From Ophioceras dolichostomum (taxonomy: Eukaryota > Ascomycota > Sordariomycetes > Magnaporthales > Ophioceraceae): DNA of 64,000 nt. Of this stretch, positions 34,361 to 45,425 are shown in pieces. Location of the stretch: assembly GCA_003049485.1 (NCBI GenBank), contig PYST01000005.1, forward strand, positions 1-64,000, written 5' to 3'. Under the pieces are notes generated by a model that did not search any database, was not told where the DNA came from, and saw only the letters and a list, made by a program, of their open reading frames with translations. Position 1 is the first letter of the stretch; every line of letters starts with the position of its first letter. The position numbers were made by a program, and so were the translations under genes.

Positions 34361-34643
34361 ACTGATCTCCGCGGGAACAGAGCCCATCCCGGACCTGACG
34401 CCTGTGATGCGCCCAACTCAAGCGGGCGACTTCGCGACATACCTCTTCTTCGGCCTGGGCTCGCTGTTCGTTGGAGGAGAGACGGGTTTCTTGACGGGTA
34501 GCTATGCGGCGGCGAGGACGCTGGGTAAGGACCACGAGAGGTACAAGAGGATCGAGACTGCATATCGCAACTTCAGGGCCGATGCGCTTAAGGCGGAGGC
34601 GAATCGGCTTGATGGTGGTGGGGAGTCAGTTTGGCGGTGGTGA
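33999..34643 (+). CDS. Small two-helix membrane protein with an in-frame microsatellite intron
   Basis: Exons 33999-34293 and 34381-34643 are joined across an 87-base phase-1 intron (GTAAGT donor, GGAACAG acceptor) and give 185 residues. The intron contains 22 GA units, is a multiple of three and has no stop, so an unspliced message would still read through as a 214-residue protein with an alternating Glu-Arg tract. Splicing is preferred because consensus sites are present and the Glu-Arg tract would interrupt a soluble linker. Two hydrophobic helices with GxxxG-type glycines lie near residues 54-68 and 117-140. The N-terminal part (TTPQQEDFIRLAEAHL) resembles a fungal family of uncharacterised, probably mitochondrial, membrane proteins. 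No function is assigned. Confidence 0.72.
34311..34354 (+). repeat. (GA)22 microsatellite, intronic
   Basis: Twenty-two perfect GA units lie inside the 87-base intron of the small membrane-protein gene. Confidence 0.95.
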
Positions 34644-36382
34644 TGCGGATTCTGTAGGTTTATTTGGCCGCCCGGAATGTTGGCTTCCTCGGAAGGCTTA
34701 TTGCTCCGGGACGGCTGGATTCTCAGGTTGACCGAGGAGGTTCTGTGGTAATAGCGAATCTTCAAATGCTTGTGGGAAAGGGGTCATCAGTTCCGACGAG
34801 GAGGAAATCACCACACCAAGGTGAAGAGAAGACGGGAGTTAACACTTGTATATTACTTACACACGACACGAAGCGACAACAAAGTATGCCTGAACAGCTG
34901 ATATGCGTTCATTTCTGCACTGACTACCGCTCAGATCCAAGGGCAATGAAGCAGAAGCTATGGGTTCTGTGATGACGGCTAGATATGGGTGCCATCGTCA
35001 TCTTCCATCTGGAACGGTCTCGGCAAGACCATGGAAGAAGCATATTCGCGTCACGAAACCTTAAAAGAGCCTCCGGATATTGGTGCAACCACAGACGAGC
35101 TGAGCGTCTGCTGGCATATATCTGATGAATAAGTACCTACCAGAAGAGACGACATCACGCTCAGCCAGATAACGGCACTACAGGCTTCCCCTACCACGAC
35201 CTATTAATATCCCAGTTGACGAACTTCTGGAAAAGCCCTCAAAACATGATCGACATCTGGGCCCAGATCCCCGCAGTGGGCTTAAAGGCCTCCGACCGTG
35301 AGACTCTTTCTCATGCCAAGAATTCGACGAGCAAGAGCCCTATGCCTGGCTAAAACTCGGCAGCTTGCTGCTGAGCATCCAAGACCCCGGAGTACGACAC
35401 GCGATCTGTGGAGGGATGGATCTCTGCACTCCACAAGGAGAGCTTGGGTGGGTGTCACAAACCTAAAATAAACTCCGACTTATAACAACCTACCTACCTG
35501 ACCTACCTGCTTGCCTAGGTACCAATGGAGACCGATCCCAGTCATCAGAGTCTGGATATAGTATAGCTGTAGCAAGGAAAAGGAGAGAAAAAAACACAAA
35601 TTTCTCCACACATTAAGCCTCACAACGCACAGACAGGGGTTGGTGCACTGACAGACTGATTGAAAACACAAGGCCTGGCACAGCAGAGGTTGGTAGAGGA
35701 CTTCGGCATGGGAACCTTCGGCGAGAGGGTGGGATGTTGACTACAACGCCGCCTGGACGCCGTCGCCTGGGGGACAGGCCCGGTCCTCTTCGCCCGTTGG
35801 CCGCCCCCGTGGAAGAGCGGAGTGAGGTCCCTCGGATTTGACCATCTTATGCGATGAATGGGAGAAAGATGGGAGGGGGAGACGGGATAGGGAAACAGCA
35901 GCAACATCGCCACATGCAATCACCAGGAGCAACGGCGACAGCGACAACCGCACCCGAAGGAGCAGCAGAGACGGTGTCGTTGCCGTGGTGGACAGATGTG
36001 AAAGACGGGGTTGACTTAGGCGAACATCAGGAAACGATGTTGCCCGTCCGACGAGGATGAGGACAAGAGAAAAGGCCTGTCGTCCTTTGGGCATATAAGG
36101 ACTTCATATCTCACTCGCAGTTGCTCGATAGATCATCCATTTCGAACTGAGAGGCACTATTTCCTCCTCTCTTCTCCATCTCGCACACATTCTCGCACTT
36201 TCGCCCCTACGATTCTGACAGCAAAACTTACAGGCATTGTCTCTTGCCTGTACCTCTCTCCCACCCACATTTCTCTTTTATGTTGCCTTCATTTTCGACA
36301 ATAGGGTAATAAAACTCGAAAATCCTCGGCCCCTCAAGCCCCAAAGAGGCGGGTTTACAGCAGTGCCAACCCAACCCGAACA
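34644..36382. other. Intergenic, 1.7 kb
   Basis: No supported gene. A frame near 35190-35350 on the plus strand reads like ordinary protein for about 50 codons but has no start, splice context or family match. The last 150 bases are pyrimidine-rich leader for the next gene. Confidence 0.45.
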
Positions 36383-37324
36383 ATGAAGCAGCAGACCTTC
36401 GCCGCACTACTTCTCACTCTCCTGCCCCTGACCACCAGTGTCGAGACAGCCACTGCACATAATGCCCCCGTCCTCGATACCCGAGCCAGAATGGCGGCGA
36501 GAGCGTACCGTCAGGCTCACGCCCACGCCAATGTGAGCAGCAGCGTGTACGACAAGCCCGCCGTCCCCGAGTACCCATGTTTGCGCGCCTACGACATCAA
36601 TGGCAATCCAATCAGCACCCCCGGCGCGTGGACCGACAAGTCGGGGGACTGCCCGGTGAGGCTCCCCTCCCGGCTGATGACGATGTCACCGGAGGCTGAC
36701 GGCGGCGGCGAGTGGACGATACGCCACATGCGCCGCGTGTGCGGCCACTTCGCGCTCCCCGGCCTCGAGCACCCCAACGCCAACCACACCACCTCGCCCC
36801 CCGTCCAAGTCTACGGGTCACCTCCTACTAAGAACTGCGTCTGTCCGAGTGCTACAGCCACAGCGGCGGATGCCGGGAAACCACCCCCCTCGAAGGGTTC
36901 CGACAACAACGACGACGAGAACAGCACCACCGGCGCCGCCACCACTAAAGCCCCTCCTCCGCCTAACCACTACGGCGGCGGCGACCCGCCGCCCCACGAA
37001 GACGGCAACGTCCGGTGCCGCTGGCGCTTCGGCATCGAGACCTCCTTCGCGGGCGACCCGGTCGTCGAGTGCGAGTTTATTGTCAATGGCCGATTCAAGA
37101 GCGTGCAGGGCGTGCGGTGCGGGAACACCTTCGTTGTGTCCACGGGCTGGAGCGGGCAGTTCGGGCCGGACAACGGGTTCACGACGCTGTCGGTCGTGGA
37201 CCAGCGGCGGAAGCTGATCATCTGGCCGGCGTACACGGACGAGCAGCTCAGGGGCGGCAGGACGGTCGAGCCGGATCAGAGTTATAACCCTGCGCATTTG
37301 CCGGGGAAGTTGTGGAACGTGTAA
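36383..37324 (+). CDS. Secreted cysteine-containing protein of unknown function
   Basis: An intronless gene of 313 residues with a signal peptide of about 19-25 residues. The mature protein has eight cysteines split between an N-terminal half (five, near residues 70-155, ending in a C-V-C) and a C-terminal half (three, near 213-250), separated by a Pro/Thr/Asn-rich linker of about 55 residues. The second half starts at CRWRFGIETSF and ends in Trp/Tyr-rich sequence (FVVSTGWSGQFGP, LIIWPAY). Several N-x-S/T sequons occur. No family is recognised. A two-lobed secreted protein with disulfide potential fits an extracellular adhesin, enzyme-like or effector role. It is tail-to-tail with the GMC oxidoreductase, 280 bases away. 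Confidence 0.7.
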   Translation: MKQQTFAALLLTLLPLTTSVETATAHNAPVLDTRARMAARAYRQAHAHANVSSSVYDKPAVPEYPCLRAYDINGNPISTPGAWTDKSGDCPVRLPSRLMTMSPEADGGGEWTIRHMRRVCGHFALPGLEHPNANHTTSPPVQVYGSPPTKNCVCPSATATAADAGKPPPSKGSDNNDDENSTTGAATTKAPPPPNHYGGGDPPPHEDGNVRCRWRFGIETSFAGDPVVECEFIVNGRFKSVQGVRCGNTFVVSTGWSGQFGPDNGFTTLSVVDQRRKLIIWPAYTDEQLRGGRTVEPDQSYNPAHLPGKLWNV

Positions 37325-37607
37325 GTAGAGAAAGAACACAATGCAGGACGGAAACATGAATGAAAAGGGGAAACTGGTTGGAGGCTTGCTTAACTCACTC
37401 ATCCACTCGACTGCTGGTAGGAAGGTAGGGGGAGGGACAAAATAAGGTGGAGTAGTGCGACGTAAACATAGTTTAGCTAGTAAGCCACATCCAAGCTGTA
37501 CTGGAAATACTAGTATCCAAAAAAGGTTACTACCTGCCAACCAACAGCAGATTGTGTTAACCCCTGAAGCGTTGATGTAGTGACACGGCTCGGTATCACC
37601 ACCATCA

Positions 37608-39760
37608 TCACTCCTCGAAACCCACCTCCACCTCACCACCCACCCCCCCATCCCGAGCCAAAACCCCTCCTCCTTCTCCCCTCCTCCCCCTCCTCCTCAA
37701 ACGATGATCCGCCAGCAAAATCTCCGCCGCCCTCTCCGCAATCCCATAAACCGCCGTTTGTATATGCCCCGACACCATCAACGGCATAACGCTCGCGTCC
37801 ACAACCCTCAGATTCCTCACCCCATACACCCTCAACCTCGGATCAACCACGCCCCCATCCCTTCTCGGCAACATAGCACACGTCCCGCTCGGATGGAAAA
37901 TCGACAGCGTCGTGTTCCTCACCCACTCCCTCCACCCCGCATCATCACCGTCCACCACAAAATCCAGCCCCGGCTCGTGCTCCCTCGTCCACCCCTTCCT
38001 CAACGGCTCAGCGAGCGCCACCCGCCTCGCATACTTCGCCGCCTCGACCGTCGCCGCGACGTCGTACTCGGTCGAGTGGTAGCGCGGGTTTATGAGCGGC
38101 GGCGTCGTCGGAGACGAGGACTGGATGTGCACGCTGCCGAGGCTCAGGGGGTGCATGACGCCCGCGATGAGCGTGAGGAACTCCTGGCCGTAGTACGGCG
38201 AGGTGGTCGGCGGGTACCCCCGCAGACCGGTGTAGCCGTCCGAGAAGATGAGTTCGAGCTGCGCGACGTTCGGCTCGCGCATGAGGGCGACACGTTTGCG
38301 CGTGATAACCGAGCTCGTGTTCGCTGCGGCCACCGCTTCAGCCAAGGCGAGGAGGGACGCCGCGGTGGAGGCGGAAGAAACAACCTTGGGCCACGGCAGG
38401 AACGCGATGCCAGACCCCGTGTAGTCGTACAGCGAGTACTGACCCGCCCGCCACAGCGCGAGCTGCTCGGCCGCGTAGGAGGCGTTGTGGCGCAGGACGT
38501 CGACGCCGCGGTACAGCGCCTGGTTGAGCTGGTACGTGTTCTGCACGCGGACGTGGTCCTGCAGGTTCTCGCCCACGCCCGGCAGGTCGATCTTCTGTGG
38601 GATGTTGACGCCGCCGCCCGCGGCGGAGAGGACGGACGCCTGGCCGATGCCGGATCGTTCGAGGAGGGCGGGCGAGAGGAACGTGCCGGCGGAGAGGACG
38701 ACTTCTTCGCGGGCGTGGAGGACGGTGGTGCCGTCTTGGAGGGTTACGCCTGTTGCGATGTAGCTAGGCTGAGGGGAAGAAGGAGAAGACGACGAGCTGA
38801 TGGGGCTGTTTGGGACGGGGACGGCGCGTAAGTTGACTTTTGAGACGAGCGTCGACGTGAGGATGTGGAGGTTCGGTCGGGCGAGCGGGAGGTACGCGTT
38901 CGCGCTGTAGGAGCGGTTGTAGATGGCCGGGTCGATGCTGGAGGGCTGGTGCATGGCTCCGATGTTGTTTCCCCCCAACGACTCTAGGTTGACGGGCACG
39001 TCCAACCTGCCGGCGGTGGTTGAAGAGCCGTTCATGGTGGGCAGCCACAGCTCCGTCTGGTGCAGCGGGATGAAGCGGTTCACGACGCTCTGGACGGGCC
39101 CGCCAGTCGCCACGCCCGCGCTGCCATAGCTGCCCGTGTTCGTGAAGTTTTCGGCGCGCTTCATGGCCGTGATCATGGACCGCCAGTTCCAGCCCGGGTT
39201 GCCCAGCTCCTCCCACGCGTCGTACTCGCGCCGCGAGCCGCGGTCCCAGACCATCAGGTTGAGCGCCGAGCTGCCGCCGAGGACTTTGCCTCGCGTCTGG
39301 CCGACGTTGCGGTTGCCCAGGTTGGGCTGCGGGACGCTGGTGAGGTTCCAGTCGTAGATGGTGCCGAATGTCGACCCTTTCATGCCGGGGATGTTGATGC
39401 GGTCCTCGCCGGGGGCGAAGGGCCCGGCTTCGATGAGGAGGATGGTGGCATGCTTCAGTCCGAGACTTAGGCGTGCTGCTAGAGCTGTTCCGGCCGTGCC
39501 GCCGCCGACGATGATCTGGGTGCGACGATTCCATGTCAGAGTTTTTGTGGCGGGTGCACGAGGTGACAAAAGAAGAACAGCTTGCGAAAGAAAGCCGAAG
39601 ATTGAAGCCAATTGCATATAGGGGATAGACCTACATAATCGAATGTTGAGCCGTTACTCACGGTCGTCTCGAACGTTGGTGCCCCGGCAGTGAATCCAGC
39701 GGTCGTCATCAACACCGATAAAACGGCGGCAAGGGTCTGGGCTGTCGGCTGTGGTAACAT
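37608..39760 (-). CDS. Secreted GMC oxidoreductase, aryl-alcohol oxidase / choline dehydrogenase type
   Basis: Exons 39635-39760 and 37608-39515 flank a 119-base phase-0 intron and encode 677 residues. A hydrophobic N-terminal segment (about residues 7-24) is a probable signal peptide, and the ADP-binding motif starts right after the join (FDY, then IIVGGGTAGTALAARLS at 43-59). The GMC signature 1 region around GKVLGGSSALN and the C-terminal active-site block are present, with the likely catalytic pair H583 (in FHPSGT) and H626 (in SGHIQTA), spaced 43 apart as in aryl-alcohol oxidase. Such flavoenzymes oxidise alcohols and release hydrogen peroxide or hand electrons to quinones. The last 25 residues form a basic then Gly/Glu-rich tail not typical of the family. 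The exact substrate is open. Confidence 0.88.
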
Positions 39761-41094
39761 CTTGCTGAGCGACACGGGATAGAAGGAGCCGAGTGTCCAG
39801 ACTGCTCGTCTGAACCCCTCTCACTGAGTCTGCCATCATCCCATCTGACGACGACACAAATGCGGCCGCCATCTCGTCTTTATGGCCGGGCGGTGATATA
39901 GAGACAGCTATCAGGCATCCCATTTCGGCCGTTGAAAAAAGCAGGGGCCGACATCGCTACCGCATTCGATCGTATTCTGTCTTGACCCCGCGATTGATGG
40001 GTGCCACGCCTTGCCATCGAGCTGCATGCATGGCACTTGGAAGGTTGGAAATCCGGTACGCTCCCCTCTTAATATTGGGAAAATTTGGTAAGACGGACTA
40101 GTTGGCGGTGTCTGTAAGATGATTATGTCACTATTTCGCGGGAATGTACATGTGGGAGTGTCGGTTAGGAGGGGACGAGATGAGGGGAAAGAAGACAGAG
40201 CTCCAGAAAACGTCATGCACATAAGCCGCGCCCCGTTGCATCCAGGTCCCGACTTGGTTTCCGCCTTGGGGTAAGATTCGTTCTTGGCTCCGGGAAGTCA
40301 AGATATCTCACGGATGCAGGGAAGCTAACGCTGACCGATCCACTGTGAGGATGCAAGAAATATCGTTCGGCAATGCATGTTGGTCGTTCTGATCGATGGA
40401 TCGAAGGTGAAGTACGTGGCCCTAGCTACTACCGACCTTAATCTGTTAGGGCTAGACCCAAGAGCAAGCGGGCGCGATGTGTTGGTTGAGTCCCTTGAAT
40501 GAGAAATGTATCCAGATCTTATCACCGCTCCGAAATTCCACGCCGTTAGAGAAGAGAGGCCATCAGCCGAAAGCTATACCCTGCATACACAACAAGCACG
40601 CTCACCAGAGTTCCTGCCAAGGCTCGGCTCCGAACTCAGGCTCCGGATCGAAACTTCTCTCGACGACAGGAGCATCTCGCGCTTGTGTGTTGCTAGCGAC
40701 GAGATCATTAGTTTCTATCGCCTAAGGGAGGCATTTTGTATATCTAGGTACAGCTACGTGAAGCATCAGTGATACACTTTATTCTGCAAGGCACATCAGC
40801 AGGGCGGAATCTTCTGCTACACTCGACAACAGCCAGTCTCGCACCACGAGAGAAGACTACCTGCGGCAGGAAGACAAAGAGTGCCGATTTGGGAGCCTTT
40901 TGTGAGTGGGTGGAACTGAATTGGTGGAAGTTCATTCTTTACGTGTATACCTACACATCAGTATTATATTATGTGGCTAAGTCATACGACCCATCGACGG
41001 TCGCAGTGACACCGATACGGCAGACGCTCAGCCACATGCCTTCTCTCGACTTCCTTCAGCTCCTTTATATAGTTCAGCTAACCGTTGGATTACC
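39761..41094. other. Intergenic, 1.3 kb, upstream of the 5S gene
   Basis: Promoter region of the minus-strand GMC gene on the left and flank of the 5S rRNA gene on the right. Short open frames around 40500-40930 show no family features. Confidence 0.5.
41065..41071 (+). promoter_or_regulatory. TATA-like box of the 5S rRNA gene
   Basis: TTATATA lies 24-30 bases before the 5S start, matching the upstream TATA element known for Neurospora-type dispersed 5S genes. Confidence 0.65.
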
Positions 41095-41213
41095 ACATAC
41101 GACCATACCCACTGGAATACTCGGGATCCCGTCCGCTCTCCCCTAGACAAGCCAGTGAGGGCCGAACTAGTAGTTGGGTGGGTGACCACCAGCGAATCCT
41201 CGGTGTCGTATGT
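41095..41213 (+). rRNA. 5S ribosomal RNA
   Basis: A 119-base sequence starts ACATACGACCATA and ends GTCGTATGT, so helix I pairs over nine bases. The highly conserved internal control region, including AGTTGGGTGGGTGACCACC and AGCGAATCC, is intact and matches ascomycete 5S rRNA. The central CCGTCCGCTC motif is also present. A T-run terminator follows at once. It stands alone, with no rDNA or second 5S nearby, which agrees with dispersed 5S genes of filamentous ascomycetes. No substitution that would break helix I is visible, so it appears functional. Confidence 0.95.
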
Positions 41214-41218
41214 TTTTT
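41213..41218 (+). terminator. Pol III T-run terminator of the 5S gene
   Basis: Six T residues directly at the 3' end of the 5S sequence. Confidence 0.85.
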
Positions 41219-41479
41219 GTCACTTCTGTGCTTTTCTTTTTTGCCTTGCCCGAAAAGCCTTTCCCTTCCGCCTTGGTATTCTCCATAGACACCTACCTAC
41301 CTTACCATCTTTCCGCCCAGAAACGGTGATATGGTGGTACTATGTCAGACTGGTAATAGAAATATTATTCAAAACGATACTGAGGAGCTTGGCCTGATGC
41401 GATATAGAATTGTGCAAGTAATTCTCTCCTGTCCTTGCCCAGTTCTCCGCTTTGATGCTTTGATGGGACTTAGGGTCCC

Positions 41480-43931
41480 CTAGGCCTTACTCTTATCATC
41501 CGCAACTAACACGCCCTCCCCCTCCCCCTCTCCCTGAGACGACTTGTCAGACTCACCCGCCTGCCTCCTCCTGCGCAGATGCCCAGCCTCGTCATGTGAA
41601 GCATCCCACTCATCAAGCTCGGCAAGCGGCACGCGGACCAGACGGTGCGTGTTAGCACCCGAGTTGTCGACGTCCGTGATCTCCGTCCGGATCCTGTAGC
41701 CCTTCCAGCTGGGGATGGCGTGCATCCAGAGGTAGTAGTAGATGCCGCAGATGATGATGCTGAGTAGTAGGTAGGAAGAATCGAAAAAGGTCAGTCAATG
41801 TTCCTCTCTTCTTCTTTCTTACTTCTGCTTACGATGAGCGTTCGTGGAAGGGCATCACTCCAATACCCAAACATGGATGAACTGGTCGGGCAAGGTGAAG
41901 GGGCAAAGCCAAAGTAGGGGAGGGAAAGAAGAAGACTAGACTTGGTAGGAAGTCGGAAGTAAACTCACATGGCGATACCAACAAGACAATAAGTCGCGTA
42001 GAAGAAGCTTACTTCGCCGGCGTAGATGCCACCCTTCGGCGGCCACCACGGCATGGCGATGACGTACACCTGGATGAGGAGGAAGAAGATGACGGCGACG
42101 TCCCAGGCGGTGAAGTCCGTCTTGGGCAGGCCGGCCCGCTTGCGACGATAGCGGATGACGTACACGCCGGCGGCCATGGCGAGGTAGAAGATTCCGTCGG
42201 GGTAGGTCTTGAGGCTGACGACTATTTTTGATACAAACAAGTGGTCATGTCAGTGGTTGTCCGGTGCTGCCTTTTCTTCTGCCTGGCTACCAGGCAGGTC
42301 GTGGGATTTGAGTCTAGCGTACCGAACTGGAACGCGTCGCCAGCTGGTGGAGCAACGATCATGATGAAGGTCATGCCCCATTTCAGGAGGTATGGGCCCA
42401 GGGGCGTGCCGAACGGCTTAGTTGAGACCCAGAAGTCGGTGAAGGGCAAGACACCCTGTCTGTCGTTGTACAAGATGTTTTCTGTCTGTCAGCATCTCAT
42501 CATTGGCGATTCCAGTCCTGCGCCGGAATTGATTGATTGCTCTTTGGTCTCACCTCCCAATCTCCCGAATCATGCGGGAGCTGCCGATCAGCACGGCGAG
42601 CAGGTTCCCGAATGCGCTGAGCAGCACCAGGACGTTGAGGGCTGTCTCGGCACCACCCTTGCCGAACACAGTGGTGAAGAAAACGGCGGCCGCGATCTCC
42701 TTGGAGGCGGCGAATTCCTTCTTGGACACTATTTAGAGACAGGGTAATTAGCAAAGATGAGTAGGTGCTCTGCCGAAGGGGGGGAGAGAGAAACTCGAGG
42801 AGAGAAGGGAAGAAAGTGCTGGGAATAATACTGTATACGAGACCTACCAGCAGCAAAATAGGCGACGTTGCAGAGCATGTACAGCACCGAGACAACTAGG
42901 ACGGAGATGGTGCCGTGCAGCTTGAGCTTCGGGATCGGGTTCTTGATCTCGTTGACGACGTTGAAGGCGTTGGAGTAGCCCGTGTACGAGAACACTATGT
43001 TCACCAGCGCGACGGCGAGGTCGTTCCCGTTGGTGGTCGTACCCTCGAACGCGTTCCGAAAATTGCGGTTCGGGTCCGGGATGTGCTTGACGTTGCCGCC
43101 CAGGACGACAAACCCCGTGATGCTGATGAAGACCAGCGTGCCGATCTTGAAGGCGCCGATCACGTTGGTGGCCCACAGCGAGTACTTGTTGTGGGCAATA
43201 ACACAAATGACGGCCAGGGTATAGGCAGCGATGGCGACGCCGCGCATCTGCCACTCAGTCGGGGTCTGGCCGGCGATGCGCCAGAGGTAGCGGGATAACA
43301 CGATGGCGTTGCTGCTGCTGAAGGAGAGGATGACGGACTGCACAGCGAAGGCGATGGGGAGGAAGTGCTTCGGGCGCGGGTAGGCCTGCTCGAGGTAGAC
43401 GACCTCGGAGCCGCTGCGGTTGGGGAAGTAGGACGCCAGCTCCAGGTAGACGCTCATGCCGGCTATGGCCATGATGACACCGATGAGCCAGTAGATGAGG
43501 GCTAGGCCGACGGAGCCGGTCCTGTTGAGAACCGATCCAGCTGTTTTGTTGGACAGTGTTGTTAGCCGTCTGGCATCCGGCAGTGGCGTACGTAGGTAGA
43601 GATATGCTGACATGGACATACGTGTGGAGAAGATGCCCGTTCCAATCATCTGGTTGACGTTCAGGAAAATAATAGTGACCCAGCCGACGTGGTAGCCCAG
43701 GGGCGACCTAGATTCGACAGGTGCACCAACTGCCTCCTGGTACGACGGCTGCGAGCCGTTTCCTCCTTTCACGCGCGTGTATGCCAGGTCGCCGTCGTGA
43801 ACGACCGACTGTTCCGTGTCGGACGCGTCCGCATTGTCCCCCGCGGCGGCGGCGGTGACGCCGGGTGTCGGCGCCACTCCTGCCGTCTCCGCATCGCTCC
43901 GGTTCCACCACCGTGAGAGCTTGCTGGCCAT
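41480..43931 (-). CDS. Methionine-type amino-acid permease (APC superfamily, Mup1/Mup3-like)
   Basis: Six minus-strand exons, 43622-43931, 42848-43540, 42554-42728, 42323-42459, 41969-42221 and 41480-41759, have consistent phases and give 615 residues. The protein imports amino acids across the plasma membrane. An N-terminal cytosolic tail of about 85 residues precedes GTGIFSTPG at the end of exon 1 and start of exon 2, the classic APC/LAT helix-1 motif. About 12 hydrophobic helices follow, with the family segments SYTGYSNAFNVVNEIKNP in helix 6 and REIGRQGVLPF in the loop after helix 8. The C-terminal tail is charged and Glu/Gly-rich. This arrangement matches the fungal high-affinity methionine permease group. 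The acceptor before exon 4 has an alternative 29 bases upstream; the shorter exon fits the family better. Co-directional with the TauD gene 1.5 kb upstream. Confidence 0.88.
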
Positions 43932-45425
43932 TACTTCCGCGGTTCGGCTATGGCGATGTGAACAGGGAATAGTAAACCTCGTCAGTATGCTAGACAAAAG
44001 GAGGTTTGCACACCCGCGAAATACTCCAATAGCAGAAATGGAAGGGACGAGAGAAGGCCAACGATCGGGCGGGCTCGCGACAGCACGAGAGGACGATGAT
44101 AAGGGAACCAAGCAGTGGGTGCGACTGACCGTTCTCCCGTCTTTCTACAAACGGGTGTCTCTCCTCGGCGCAATCCTCCATGCGTCTGTTTGGCCGAGGG
44201 ACGCACAACATTTTTAAAAAGCCTTCCTTTCCTTCGTACAACTCCTCCTGGCTGTCTTGGCTGTCCCAAACATCAATATCGTGGTGATGCTTGCGCCATT
44301 AGGCTATTGCTGGGGTGCGATTGCACAATCAACCCACAGAAAGTCGTGGTGAGTTTGGCTGGTTGCATTCCAGCACCAGAACCAGACAGACCGCACTCCG
44401 TCCCTACCTTCCCTTCCCTTCTCCTATCGATCTTGTTTCCTTAGTGGTGGCGGCATGAACTGTGTGCTTCGATCGACCTTCTCTCTCGTCTTGATAACAA
44501 GAGGATAGCGTTGGGTGCCGCGGGGGTGTGCATCGGATGCAGGCCAAGAAATGGTTAGGAAGTCTGTCATCCCGGTCGGTCTGGATAAATTGCAATCAGC
44601 TTTTGTTGTCTGGCAGATGCCGGCATACGCTGTCGACATGTCTGGTGAGTGGTTGGGATGGATTGCTGGAAGCTGGTACATCTATCTGAGCGGGGGGGAA
44701 ATTGAAGTCTGCAGTGGTCTCAGCTGGGGACCTTCCTTTTGTGAGACCAGTGGGATGGAGCCAAGCTAGCACGTCACAGGCGCTTTGCATGACGATGCCG
44801 ATCCGTGCGACTCCGGACGGTTGGTATCTCACCGGACAGCAGAGAGATCGGGGTGTCTTGAGTCGACTTAAGAGTTTTTTTTTTTTTCTTGTTGTTTGGT
44901 CCAGTGTTGCTCAGTGAGTGGATGGGTGCATAAGCCAGGTCGAGCACCCTCCTAATACCACTAAACTAAAATAGGCAGTGTCGTCTCTACGGAACAAGCA
45001 CCTACCGCTTTGTCGTCTTGGAACTTTGTGAGGTTATCCTGCTTCCACCTGAGTCTCTGTCCAATAGCTTCGAACAGTAATCGCTCCCCTGTTCTAGATG
45101 TCTGTCTCTCTCAGAGGTATCACTTGGCCGCGGCACTACTGGGCAACATTCCGTCACAGCGATGGACAACTGGCGTCCAGCCAAAAAAGGCAGGACACTG
45201 AACTCTTGTGAGATATTGCAGCATATATTGAGTCCAATGCGTGATCTGAACTATTCCATTCGAACCACCTACCGAGCGCACTTCTTTCAAATCTCCGTGT
45301 AAGTGGGGGGCACTGATTCGTGCCGCAAGTCGTCTTGTGCACATGACGACATCAGACCTCACCCTTCCGAACTGGCCCAAAACATGTAGCGAGCTCTCCT
45401 CGTCTGTAACACGCCGGCTTCCTCT
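43932..45425. other. Intergenic, 1.5 kb, permease promoter region
   Basis: No gene seen. It should contain the permease promoter and the 3' flank of the TauD gene. Poly-T (44876-44888) and pyrimidine-rich tracts occur. I did not find a convincing CYS3/MetR-type ATGRYRYCAT box by eye. Confidence 0.5.

Noticed and set aside
35190..35350. A 50-codon protein-like stretch on the plus strand
   Set aside because: Too short, no start or splice context, and no family match.
37704..38831. A 375-codon open frame on the plus strand
   Set aside because: Antisense shadow of the GMC oxidoreductase, with Arg/Pro/His low-complexity composition.
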